Assembly (NCBI RefSeq): GCF_018130065.1
Contig: NZ_JAFCME010000021.1
Coordinates: forward strand, 47,209 to 111,208
DNA: 64,000 nucleotides
From: Bradyrhizobium sp. AUGA SZCCT0158
GTDB lineage: Bacteria; Pseudomonadota; Alphaproteobacteria; Rhizobiales; Xanthobacteraceae
Direction of reading: 5' to 3'
Part shown: piece by piece, positions 17,336 through 25,903 of the stretch
Layout: the number at the start of each line of letters is the position of its first letter
Numbering within the stretch: the stretch's first letter is position 1
Made by a program: the position numbers and the translations under genes
The notes under the pieces: model-generated
What the model saw: only the letters and a program-made list of their open reading frames with translations
What the model was told of the DNA's origin: nothing
The model's database searches: none

Positions 17336-18848
17336 GTCGCTTCCCCCGCGATCCGTTTTGATGGTTGCGCAGCGGCCGTCCGATTACGTCGAAATGCGGC
17401 GTTGCGCTGTTGCGCTTCACGAGATCGGGTGGACATCGCTGCTACTCTATTTCGGCCAGAATAATCCGAACGAAGAAGAGCAGCAAATTTTTTCCGAAGT
17501 CGTGGAATTGCAACGAAAAGGCATAATCTCACGGTATGAATTCGTGCGTTTCGTTCCAGCAAGAGTAAGCGAGAGAAAACCACAAATAGAACGAGAAACG
17601 CTGCGGCAGCGCTTGAGAAAAACCTCTGTCATAAAAACAATACTGGACGCTCACCCTTCAATTAGGCGGGGCCGTGAGGCATTACGCAGTTCTTACCCCA
17701 ACGAAGTATTGCGCCTAATCCGGGTGGCGGTCAGAATAGTGTTGCTCTACCTGGGGGATGAGCGAAAAATACGACAGAGCGTCGCCAATCTAAAACCAGA
17801 TGCGATCGTCCTCCCGGAGGACGTTGTCGGATTAATTACGCCTCTTGTCATCAAAGCAGGTCATCGCTGCAATATCCCCTCGGTGATCGTGCCCTACACA
17901 ATCGCGAACCAGCAGGAAGCTTTTCTCAGCTTGCAGCACAATCCAAGCTATCACTACTCACATTGGGCAAACCGTGCTGTCGGATGGATGTTTCCCCGGT
18001 GGAAGATGACGCAGGACAATTTGGCGCTAGTTCGCTTGCCTGCTCCCTATATCCTCGGGCACCAGCTGACTTCGACGAGCCCGCCCAATCCATGGATGAT
18101 GAACTCCGGATTCGCGAACGCGATCGCCGTCGAAAATGACGCGATGCTGGATTACTATCTTGGCTCCGGCCTTCCACGTTCGAAAATGCACGTATTGGGC
18201 GCGATCTACGATGACTATCTCGCAAAATATAAGCTGAACAAGGAAGCCGAACTTTCGGCGCTGCGATCTGAACTGGGAATTGTGGATGCGAAGCCGCTGC
18301 TCGTGATCGGCGGGTGCCCGGATCAATCCACGTCATGCCCCGCTGGATTTGAATTCGACGACATTACCGATTTCACCAAACAACTCGCCGATGCACTGCA
18401 GCCGCTCAAGGCACGCTACGAAATTCTGATGCGGCCCCATCCGAACTTCACGCAAATGGCCGACGTGATGGCGGCACACGGCATTCGTACGACCATGATC
18501 GATACCGCCCGACTCGTCGCGCTCGGCGACATCTATCTCGCATTCGGGTCGGCGACGATCCGCTGGGCGATCGGTTGTGCCGTTCCGACGCTTAACTATG
18601 ATGTCTTTCATTATGACTATGCCGACTACAAGAACGTCAGCGGCGTCGTTCATATCGACTCCTTCGACCAGCTTCGCAAAACGTTTTCGGACCTTCTGTC
18701 GAACCCGACCCTGGCGTCAGGTCTGAAGACTGAAATCGCGGTTTCATCGAAACGCTGGGGCAATCTCGATGGCAAATCCACACGACGAATCGCCGGGCTT
18801 ATCGATGGTCTGTGCCGCCTTGATCACGTGCCACGGACCAGCCAATAA
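17328..18848 (+). CDS. unrecognised GT-B-like transferase, polysaccharide locus
   Basis: A 506-residue protein, ATG overlapping the upstream gene by 8 bases. It begins SVLMVAQRPSDYVEMRRCAV, then a basic, more AT-rich middle region (about residues 70-150). The C-half has LVIGGCPDQ, EILMRPHPNF and FGSATIRWAIGCAVPTLNYD. The SATxRWAI string recurs in the protein at 35.5 kb, suggesting the two are related. The RPHP motif again points to a GT-B-like transferase. It closes the run of three such genes. Acceptor and donor cannot be told. Confidence 0.6.
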   Translation: MPESLPPRSVLMVAQRPSDYVEMRRCAVALHEIGWTSLLLYFGQNNPNEEEQQIFSEVVELQRKGIISRYEFVRFVPARVSERKPQIERETLRQRLRKTSVIKTILDAHPSIRRGREALRSSYPNEVLRLIRVAVRIVLLYLGDERKIRQSVANLKPDAIVLPEDVVGLITPLVIKAGHRCNIPSVIVPYTIANQQEAFLSLQHNPSYHYSHWANRAVGWMFPRWKMTQDNLALVRLPAPYILGHQLTSTSPPNPWMMNSGFANAIAVENDAMLDYYLGSGLPRSKMHVLGAIYDDYLAKYKLNKEAELSALRSELGIVDAKPLLVIGGCPDQSTSCPAGFEFDDITDFTKQLADALQPLKARYEILMRPHPNFTQMADVMAAHGIRTTMIDTARLVALGDIYLAFGSATIRWAIGCAVPTLNYDVFHYDYADYKNVSGVVHIDSFDQLRKTFSDLLSNPTLASGLKTEIAVSSKRWGNLDGKSTRRIAGLIDGLCRLDHVPRTSQ

Positions 18849-18878
18849 GGCTGCGGCAACTTACATGACGGAGGAAGA

Positions 18879-19817
18879 ATGACTCGGGTTGCGATTATCG
18901 GCGCCGGATCGATGGCACGCGAACACATTCGCGCGTTCTCAGCATTACCGGGCGTCTCCGTGACCGGACTGTACAGCCGGACTCGCGCAAAAGCCGAGGT
19001 TTTGGCCACAGAATTCGGCATTGGATCGGTCTGCGACAATATCCCTTCGCTGAAATCGAAGAGTGCGGCCGATCTCGTCGTCGTCGCCGTCCCCGAAATT
19101 TCTGCAAACGCCGTGGCGAAGGCAGCCTTCCTCGAGGACTGGGCCGTGCTACTGGAGAAGCCCGCCGGCTACGATCTTGCCGATGCCCTGGACATCGCTG
19201 ATGCGGCGTCGCAACGCCAAAAGCCGGTCTTCGTAGGGTTCAATCGCCGGTTCTATTCAAGCACAATGTCCGTTCTGGCCGACCTCGATAGCCGGAACGA
19301 ACTTCGGTACGCCCATATTCAGGACCAGCAAAGTTTCGCAGAGGCTCGCCGCTACAACCATCCGGAGCCGGTCGTTCAGAAGTTCATGTACGCCAACTCG
19401 ATACACGTCATCGACATGATGCGTGCTCTTTGCAGGGGCAACGTTGTCGAGGTGAAGCAGATCATGCCCTGGCGGGGCGAAGAAACCGAGGTCGTCCTGT
19501 CGCATGTCGCGTTCGATAGCGGCGACTCTGCCCTTTACGAAGGGTTGTGGAAAGGGCCGGGCCCATGGACTTGCTCGGTCAGTACGCCCAGCCGCCGCTG
19601 GATGTTGCAGCCCCTGGAACGGGCGGCCTTCCAGAATGCCAATGAGCGCAAACAAACCCCCGTCGAGCCGGATGCGGCCGATGTCGACTACAAAGCGGGG
19701 TTTCTAAGGCAGGCCGAGGCCGTGCTGGGAGCAGCTCGCGGCGAGAAGACGCGGGCGGTAGGAATAGCGGAGAGCCTTCAGACAATGCAGCTCATCAACC
19801 GCATTTTCGGCGTTTAA
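18879..19817 (+). CDS. Gfo/Idh/MocA-family oxidoreductase
   Basis: A 312-residue NAD(P)-dependent sugar oxidoreductase. The GAGSMA dinucleotide loop lies in VAIIGAGSMAREHIRAF at the N-terminus, LLEKPAGYDL carries the EKP catalytic lysine, and VGFNRRFYSS follows, typical of family members acting on nucleotide sugars or inositols. GGAGGAAGA just before the ATG is the strongest ribosome-binding site in this part of the locus and may mark a new translational unit after the overlapping run. The substrate is unknown. Confidence 0.82.
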   Translation: MTRVAIIGAGSMAREHIRAFSALPGVSVTGLYSRTRAKAEVLATEFGIGSVCDNIPSLKSKSAADLVVVAVPEISANAVAKAAFLEDWAVLLEKPAGYDLADALDIADAASQRQKPVFVGFNRRFYSSTMSVLADLDSRNELRYAHIQDQQSFAEARRYNHPEPVVQKFMYANSIHVIDMMRALCRGNVVEVKQIMPWRGEETEVVLSHVAFDSGDSALYEGLWKGPGPWTCSVSTPSRRWMLQPLERAAFQNANERKQTPVEPDAADVDYKAGFLRQAEAVLGAARGEKTRAVGIAESLQTMQLINRIFGV

Positions 19818-19827
19818 GCCGAACGTC

Positions 19828-20796
19828 ATGGTCTCCCCTCCTCCTCGAATAGGTTTCGGCAAAGATCGAGGACTTCTTCGCTTTGGAGGATTCGGCAGGT
19901 CCTTCGGAATCGGCATGGATCCGGAACGACGTGTATTGGTCGCCGATATGGATCTTCACGGCATCGTGCGGTTCACGCCCGACCTGCTGGCCTACCAATG
20001 GCTCGGCGATGACGCCGGTTGGTCGGAGAGAATGCCGCTCACTGATGGCTTGGCAGAACGCGCCCATCCCCGGCCACCAGGCCGGTTCAACGGCCCCCAT
20101 TCGGTGGCATGCGGGAAAGATGGACGCATTTACGTCACGACATACTATGATCCCGGCCTGCATATTCTGGCGCCAACCGGCGGGCTTGTTACGCGCATCG
20201 ACGGCGCAAAATCGCTTTTCCGGTTCAAGGGTCCGGCAACCGGGATCTTCGACGCCCGCCAGCACCTTCTTGTTACGGAATACGCGCTTCACGGGATTTT
20301 TTCCTTCGACGCTGAAGGCCGGTTTGTTGGCGCACTGGGCGGCGGACGGGATGGCTTCGCGCAGGCAAGCGGGTTTGAACCCGGCAGCAAGGCCGGCTTT
20401 TTTGACCGGCCTCATATGGCGGTCACGATGAAGAGCGGCGATATCATCGTCGCCGACACTTGGAACCATCGCTTGCAACGATTTTCGCCGGAAGGCCGTT
20501 TCATGGGAATTCTCGGCGGCAGCAAGGAAGGCTGGCGTGGCGCTGATGCCGTAACCCCTCAGAGCTCCGCGCCATCCGGCTTTCACGCGCCTGTCGCCCT
20601 CAGTATCGTGGAAGACGGCCGTATCGTCGTGACCGACTGGGGAAATAACCGATTGAAATGGATCGATGCGGAAGGATACCTGCTCGAGATCGATGACTCG
20701 CTTGGTCTCGAAAAGCCCTACGATGCACAAGTTTTCGGAAATCGATGTTTCGTCGCCAATTCCCACAAGGGCGAGATCATCGTCAAAGATGTTTGA
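19828..20796 (+). CDS. NHL-repeat beta-propeller protein
   Basis: A 322-residue protein built of NHL/SMP-30-like blades: DMDLHGIVRF, VACGKDGRIYVTTYYD, MAVTMKSGDIIVADTWNHRL, LSIVEDGRIVVTDWGNNRLK. The repeated (V/I)xDxxNxRL pattern predicts a six-bladed propeller. No signal peptide or membrane segment is seen, so it is probably cytoplasmic. Such proteins occur occasionally inside polysaccharide loci, where they may bind or hydrolyse sugar lactones; no catalytic residues can be assigned here. It lies 10 bases after the oxidoreductase and 3 bases before the acetyltransferase, so it is probably co-transcribed. Confidence 0.75.
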   Translation: MVSPPPRIGFGKDRGLLRFGGFGRSFGIGMDPERRVLVADMDLHGIVRFTPDLLAYQWLGDDAGWSERMPLTDGLAERAHPRPPGRFNGPHSVACGKDGRIYVTTYYDPGLHILAPTGGLVTRIDGAKSLFRFKGPATGIFDARQHLLVTEYALHGIFSFDAEGRFVGALGGGRDGFAQASGFEPGSKAGFFDRPHMAVTMKSGDIIVADTWNHRLQRFSPEGRFMGILGGSKEGWRGADAVTPQSSAPSGFHAPVALSIVEDGRIVVTDWGNNRLKWIDAEGYLLEIDDSLGLEKPYDAQVFGNRCFVANSHKGEIIVKDV

Positions 20797-20799
20797 TCC

Positions 20800-21456
20800 A
20801 TGCAAAACCTGATCATCTTTGGCGCTTCCGGTCATGCGAGAGTAATTGCGGATGCCGCACGACGATCCGCCTCGTTCAATGTGCTTGGCTTTGTCGATCA
20901 AGATCGCGCGGCCGGCGAAGTGGTGGACGGCGTGACGGTGCTGGGAAGCGAGACCGGTCTGCAGAATATCCTGTCACGGTCGGCCAACATCATGGGCATC
21001 ATAGGCGTTGGCGACAATCAGGCGCGAGCGCGAATCGCCGCTTCAATGAAAACGAAATTTCCCGAGCTGCAATTTGCCAACGTGATCCATCCGTCGGCCG
21101 TGATCGCCGACGATATCCGGTTCGGGCAAGGCGTTTTCGTGGCGGCGTCGGCGACGATCAACTGCGGGTCCCGACTGGGTGATCATGTCGTTATCAATAC
21201 CCGAGCGAGCGTCGACCATGACTGCGTGATCGAAGATTACGGCTTCGTCGGCCCAGGAGTATCGCTCGCAGGCGGCGTGAGCATCGGACGTGGCAGCTTC
21301 ATCGGTACAGGTGCCGCGGTGATCCCATCGATCCAGATCGGCAACGACGCCGTCATCGGAGCAGGAAGCGCGGTTATCCGCCCGGTCGCCTCGGGGGCGA
21401 CGGTCGCGGGTGTTCCGGCGCGCGCGTTGGCTCGCGCGAAACCAGCCAAGAAGTAG
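20800..21456 (+). CDS. sugar O/N-acetyltransferase, NeuD/PglD-like
   Basis: A 218-residue hexapeptide acyltransferase with the N-terminal Rossmann-like domain typical of PglD and NeuD (IIFGASGHARVIADA), then a left-handed beta-helix with repeated hexapeptides. The catalytic His lies in NTRASVDHDCVIED. PglD N-acetylates UDP-4-amino-sugars and NeuD O-acetylates sialic acids. Either role fits: it could supply the 4-N-acetyl step of the legionaminate route, for which no other LegH-like enzyme is seen here, or acetylate the second acid. The ATG follows the previous stop by 3 bases. Confidence 0.85.
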   Translation: MQNLIIFGASGHARVIADAARRSASFNVLGFVDQDRAAGEVVDGVTVLGSETGLQNILSRSANIMGIIGVGDNQARARIAASMKTKFPELQFANVIHPSAVIADDIRFGQGVFVAASATINCGSRLGDHVVINTRASVDHDCVIEDYGFVGPGVSLAGGVSIGRGSFIGTGAAVIPSIQIGNDAVIGAGSAVIRPVASGATVAGVPARALARAKPAKK

Positions 21457-21463
21457 CTCAAGC

Positions 21464-23401
21464 ATGTGCGGCATCGCTGCACTGATTTCACCCAAGCCGA
21501 TCGAGCAGTCCGCCAACATTTTGGCGATGTGCGACGTGCTTAGGCATCGCGGCCCCGATGGCGAGGGCTATGTACTCTTGGCGGACCGCAAATCGCATGT
21601 CATGGACCGCCGCCATCCGGTGCCGCCTGATTTTGCGATGAGCCGAGCGGCGCTTGGACACCGACGCCTGGCCATTATTGATCTCACGGAAGCCGGCGCG
21701 CAGCCGATGCAGGATACCAGCGGACGCTATTGGGTGACCTACAATGGCGAGATCTATAACTTCTCTGAATTGCGTTCGGAACTCGAATCCAGCGGCACCA
21801 AATTTCGCTCGAACTGCGATACCGAGGTTCTCCTGGCCGCGTACGCAAGATGGGGACGGGACTGCTTGCCGCGCTTGAACGGCATGTTTGCATTCATCAT
21901 CTACGACAGTGAAACACAGACCGTTTTTGCGGCGCGCGACAGATTTGGTGTCAAGCCGCTGTATTGGTGGCGCGCCCCCGATGGGACATTGGCGCTTGCC
22001 TCCGAGATCAAGGCCTTCACTACCCTGGCCGGCTGGCGAGCCCATCTCGACGGTCAGAGCGCATATGATTATCTTGTCTGGGGCTTGACCGACCACAATG
22101 GCCGGACAATGTTTCAGGGCGTGCGTCCGCTTCCTCCGGGCACGTTCATCGAGATCAGACAACCAGACATCGCGATCGAGCCCGTAGCGGTCGCATGGTA
22201 CACCCTTCCAACCGGCACAGCGATTGCCGCAAGCGACGACACCGTACGAGAGCGCTGGCGCGCCTTGTTCACGGACGCAGTGCGGCTGCGGTTGCAGGCC
22301 GACACCCCGGTCGGCACAGCACTTTCAGGCGGGCTCGATTCGTCATCCATTGTCTGCATCACGCATTTGCTGCGGGGTTCGGAGGACCGCGCGAGTCGGG
22401 CCGCATTTTCTGCGCGTGCGCACGACGCAAGCTTCGATGAGAGCGAGTTCATGGAAGCCGTCGTTCAAAAGACGAAGGTTTCCCAGACATGCGTCTGGCC
22501 GGAAGCGCGAGATTTGCTTGATCGCCTCTCTGATATCACCTGGCACATGGACGAACCGTTCGGCTCAGCCAGCATTTTCGCCGAATGGAAGGTGTTTGAG
22601 ACGGTCGCCTCGACGGATGTCAAGGTAACGCTGGACGGTCACGGCGGTGACGAGATTTTGGCCGGCTACCGTGAATACCCCGCCCCGTTTCTCGGAGATC
22701 TGCTCCGTCGCGGACGGCTGCTCCAGTTTTTCGGCGAACTACGGGATCTAGCGAAGCGCGGCAATGTCGGGCCGGCATACCTGTTTCAGCTGGTGATCGA
22801 CAATGTCGCTTCGGATCGCCTGCGATATATGCTGCGCCGGATCACGGGACGCACTATCGCGACGCCGGACTGGATCGACACCACCCGCATCAAGGTCACC
22901 CCGGCAACGCCGTTCCCCAACGCAAGAACCATCTCCGAGCTTTCGCGCTCGCAATTGGCAACGACCAGCCTGCCGATGCAGCTGCACTGGAACGATCGCA
23001 ATTCGATGGCCTTTTCGATCGAGAGCCGAGCGCCATTTCTCGATTTCCGGCTTGTCGAATTCACGCTCGGGCTTGCTGACCGCTTCAAGATCCATCAAGG
23101 AATCAGCAAGCGCATCTTGCGCTCGGCAATGGCGGGAACGGTTCCCGAGAAAATCCTCAACAGGCGCGACAAGATGGGGTTTGTGACCCCGGAGGAGAAT
23201 TGGGTACGCCACGAACAGCCGGACGGATTTCGCGCGGCGCTTCATCAGGCCGTGAAGGCGTCCAGGGGAGTCCTCAAGCCTGAAGCGATCGAAATGGGTA
23301 ACGCCATGATCGACGGCCGAACTCCTTATAACAATCGCTTCTGGCGCCTGATAAATTTTGGCGTCTGGATGGACCGCTTCAACGTCGAGGTAGCGCCATG
23401 A
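21464..23401 (+). CDS. glutamine-dependent asparagine synthase-like amidotransferase (AsnB family)
   Basis: A 645-residue two-domain amidotransferase: N-terminal glutaminase with nucleophile Cys2 (MCGIAALIS), RHRGPDGEG and WVTYNGEIYN, then the ATP-pyrophosphatase domain with SGGLDSSSIV and TLDGHGGDEI. The start at 21464 was chosen because it exposes Cys2; an upstream ATG would bury it. In O-antigen loci such enzymes usually amidate the carboxyl group of uronic or nonulosonic acids rather than make asparagine. The stop overlaps hisH by 4 bases, tying it to the HisH-HisF-WbpG-like set. Confidence 0.88.
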   Translation: MCGIAALISPKPIEQSANILAMCDVLRHRGPDGEGYVLLADRKSHVMDRRHPVPPDFAMSRAALGHRRLAIIDLTEAGAQPMQDTSGRYWVTYNGEIYNFSELRSELESSGTKFRSNCDTEVLLAAYARWGRDCLPRLNGMFAFIIYDSETQTVFAARDRFGVKPLYWWRAPDGTLALASEIKAFTTLAGWRAHLDGQSAYDYLVWGLTDHNGRTMFQGVRPLPPGTFIEIRQPDIAIEPVAVAWYTLPTGTAIAASDDTVRERWRALFTDAVRLRLQADTPVGTALSGGLDSSSIVCITHLLRGSEDRASRAAFSARAHDASFDESEFMEAVVQKTKVSQTCVWPEARDLLDRLSDITWHMDEPFGSASIFAEWKVFETVASTDVKVTLDGHGGDEILAGYREYPAPFLGDLLRRGRLLQFFGELRDLAKRGNVGPAYLFQLVIDNVASDRLRYMLRRITGRTIATPDWIDTTRIKVTPATPFPNARTISELSRSQLATTSLPMQLHWNDRNSMAFSIESRAPFLDFRLVEFTLGLADRFKIHQGISKRILRSAMAGTVPEKILNRRDKMGFVTPEENWVRHEQPDGFRAALHQAVKASRGVLKPEAIEMGNAMIDGRTPYNNRFWRLINFGVWMDRFNVEVAP

Positions 23402-24021
23402 TTTCAGTCGTGGATAGCGGATTTGGGAACGTCGGTTCGATCATCAACATGATGCGGCACCTTGGAATTGAAGCGCAGACGGTCAGCGATCCCGACGCCA
23501 TACGCGATGCCGATCGCCTCATTCTTCCCGGCGTTGGCTCGTTCGATAACGGAATGACGCGCCTGGCCGAGCGCGGGCTGATCCCGGCTCTCAACCATGC
23601 CGTGCTGGAACGGAAGCGGCCGATCCTCGGAATATGTCTCGGAATGCAATTGCTGCTGGAGAGCAGCGACGAAGGATCGCTCGAAGGATTGGGATGGATC
23701 AAGGGCCGGTGCTTGCGCTTTAAGTTCGACGGCGAACACGAGCGGTTGCGGATTCCGAACATGGGATGGAATGAGATCACCCTGGCCAGGAAAGGAAAGC
23801 TCTTCCAAGGCGATCGCGAGCCCGCCCGGTACTATTTCGTGCACTCCTATCACGCGCAATGCGCGGACAGTAACGATGTCGCAGCGACCGCAACCTACGG
23901 AACTCGCTTCACCGCCGCCATCGAACACGGCAACATTCTTGGCGTCCAGTTTCACCCCGAAAAGAGTCATCGGTTCGGCATGAAGATCTTCGAGTCCTTT
24001 GCGAAGGTAAGCGGCCCTTGA
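23398..24021 (+). CDS. hisH: HisH-type glutamine amidotransferase subunit, polysaccharide paralogue
   Basis: A 207-residue class I glutaminase of the HisH type. The nucleophile elbow is ILGICLGMQLL and the His/Glu of the triad lie in GVQFHPEKSH. It should channel ammonia to the HisF-like partner that follows. Because it is flanked by AsnB and a WbpG-like amidotransferase rather than other his genes, it is most likely the surface-sugar paralogue (HisH2 type in Pseudomonas aeruginosa) and not the histidine-biosynthesis enzyme. It overlaps both neighbours by 4 bases. Confidence 0.9.
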   Translation: MISVVDSGFGNVGSIINMMRHLGIEAQTVSDPDAIRDADRLILPGVGSFDNGMTRLAERGLIPALNHAVLERKRPILGICLGMQLLLESSDEGSLEGLGWIKGRCLRFKFDGEHERLRIPNMGWNEITLARKGKLFQGDREPARYYFVHSYHAQCADSNDVAATATYGTRFTAAIEHGNILGVQFHPEKSHRFGMKIFESFAKVSGP

Positions 24022-24773
24022 AGACCCGCGTTATTCCCTGTCTGCTGCTGAAAGACGGCGGCCTGGTCAAGACCGTCAAGTTTCGAAACGCCTCCTATGT
24101 CGGCGACCCGATCAACGCGGTCAGAATTTTCAGCGGCAAGGAAGTTGATGAGATCGCCTTGCTCGACATTGGAGCGACCGCATCGGGCGCCGGCCCCAAC
24201 TTCGATGCGATCGCCGAAATTGTCGCGGAGGCCTTCATGCCGCTCGCATATGGCGGCGGCATAACGTCCGTCAGCGAGGCCGGCCGCATCCTCGAACTTG
24301 GCGTCGAAAAGATCGTCCTGAACAGCGTTCTGGCCAGCGACCCGGGAATCATCGATGGGGTTGCCGCCCGGTTCGGCAGCCAAAGCATCGTGGCATCCAT
24401 CGATGTTGTCGACGGATTATTCAGATCGCGCCAGCTCAAGGTTCAGAACGGTCGCGAGTCGCTGCGCCGCGATCCGGTCGATTTTGCGCGCGAGATGGAA
24501 CGGCGTGGTGCGGGTGAACTGCTGCTGACGTCCATTTCGAGGGACGGAACGGGGATGGGATACGACTGCGACCTGATCAGCAGCGTCGCCGGCGCGGTCG
24601 GTATTCCATTGATCGCCAACGGCGGCGCGGGCCAACTCGAACATTTCACGCAGGCTGTCGATGCGGGAGCGTCCGCTGTCGCGGCGGGCAGCATGTTCGT
24701 GTATCACGGTCCCCACCGCGCCGTGCTCGTTTCCTATCCTGACCGCCAACGCCTTGAATCGATCCTGCCTTGA
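24018..24773 (+). CDS. hisF: HisF-type cyclase subunit, polysaccharide paralogue
   Basis: A 251-residue (beta/alpha)8 barrel of the HisF family with RVIPCLLLKDG at the N-terminus (the canonical catalytic Asp of DVxxGRVVKG-type starts is replaced by a Leu-rich variant), IALLDI, YGGGI, NSVLASDP and LIANGGAGQ. The TTG start overlaps the hisH stop. With HisH it probably forms the ammonia-delivering complex for the following amidotransferase, as HisF2 does with WbpG. The variant LLLKDG segment supports a non-histidine role, as in other sugar-locus paralogues. Confidence 0.9.
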   Translation: MKTRVIPCLLLKDGGLVKTVKFRNASYVGDPINAVRIFSGKEVDEIALLDIGATASGAGPNFDAIAEIVAEAFMPLAYGGGITSVSEAGRILELGVEKIVLNSVLASDPGIIDGVAARFGSQSIVASIDVVDGLFRSRQLKVQNGRESLRRDPVDFAREMERRGAGELLLTSISRDGTGMGYDCDLISSVAGAVGIPLIANGGAGQLEHFTQAVDAGASAVAAGSMFVYHGPHRAVLVSYPDRQRLESILP

Positions 24774-25903
24774 CAACTTCTTCCTCTGCCTCAGGCGGTC
24801 CCGTCTGCACAATCTGCGTCATGGACACCAGCGATCCGGACATCCAGTTCCGGAATGGCGTATGCAATCATTGCCGCGAGGCCGAAGTCCGGCTCGCCCG
24901 CATCAGGCTTTCCGCTGAAGAATCCGAAAAGAAGCTTCAGGAGTTGGCAGACCGCATTCGCGCCGACGGTTCAGGGCGCAGTTATGACGCCGTGGTCGGA
25001 ATGTCCGGAGGCGTCGATTCCAGCTATGTCGCCTGGCTGGCCCATAAATTGGACCTGCGTATTCTCGCTGTGCATTTCGATAACGGCTGGAACGCGGAAG
25101 TCGCGACCGCAAACATCCATGCTGTCATCGAGGCATGCGGCTTCAATCTCGAAACCTATGTCATCGACTGGCCGGAATTCCGCGATCTGCAACGGGCGTT
25201 CATCCAGGCAGGCGTAGTCGATATTGAGATGCTTACCGATCACGCCATCATGGCCGCGATGTTCGACCTCGCCGAGCGCCATAACGTGCCTTATGTCATT
25301 TCCGGCACCAACATCGCGACGGAGTTCGGCATGCCGCGCGCTTGGGGCTGGAACAAGCAGGACTGGACCAACATCAAGGCCATTCACAGGAAATTCGGCA
25401 GTCGTAAGCTCAAATCTTACCCGCATATGGGCCTGTTAAAGACGATCTGGCGAAGATACCTCAGTTCCAATCTGCATTTTGTCGAGATTCTAGACATCGC
25501 GAACTTCCGCAAGGATGCCGCAATGGCCACGCTCATCCAGAATACGGGGTGGCGCTATTACGGCGGAAAGCACTATGAATCGATCTTCACGAAATTCTAT
25601 CAGGCCCATATCCTTCCGCAGAAGTTCGGCATCGATAAGCGCAAGGTCCATTTGTCGGCCTTGATCCGAAACGGAGAGATCACGAGAGAGCAGGCGCTCG
25701 CGGAGTTGGAAACGCCGCTTTACGATCCAGAACAGCTTCGCCGCGACAAGGCCTTTGTGCTCAAGAAGCTTGGATTTTCCGAAAGTGAGTTCGACCAGTT
25801 GATGACGAGCCCACCGGTCGCGCATAACGCATATTCTTCGGATCGGCGGTGGCGCGAGGCGATTAAATCTGTCGCGAGCCGCATTGGAAAGCTTCCGGCG
25901 TGA
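24770..25903 (+). CDS. N-acetyl sugar amidotransferase, WbpG/PseA-like, second copy
   Basis: A 377-residue PP-loop enzyme with Cys pairs C13/C16 and C32/C35 (probable zinc site) and the ATP loop SGGVDSS at residues 79-85, then ISGTNIATEFGMPRAWG, characteristic of WbpG-type amidotransferases. TTG start at the hisF stop; a later ATG would remove the first Cys pair, so TTG is preferred. With HisH and HisF it should convert an N-acetyl or carboxyl function to an amidine. The PP-loop (SGGVDS) differs from the copy at 8.6 kb (SGGKDS), suggesting two distinct substrates. Confidence 0.88.
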   Translation: MTTSSSASGGPVCTICVMDTSDPDIQFRNGVCNHCREAEVRLARIRLSAEESEKKLQELADRIRADGSGRSYDAVVGMSGGVDSSYVAWLAHKLDLRILAVHFDNGWNAEVATANIHAVIEACGFNLETYVIDWPEFRDLQRAFIQAGVVDIEMLTDHAIMAAMFDLAERHNVPYVISGTNIATEFGMPRAWGWNKQDWTNIKAIHRKFGSRKLKSYPHMGLLKTIWRRYLSSNLHFVEILDIANFRKDAAMATLIQNTGWRYYGGKHYESIFTKFYQAHILPQKFGIDKRKVHLSALIRNGEITREQALAELETPLYDPEQLRRDKAFVLKKLGFSESEFDQLMTSPPVAHNAYSSDRRWREAIKSVASRIGKLPA

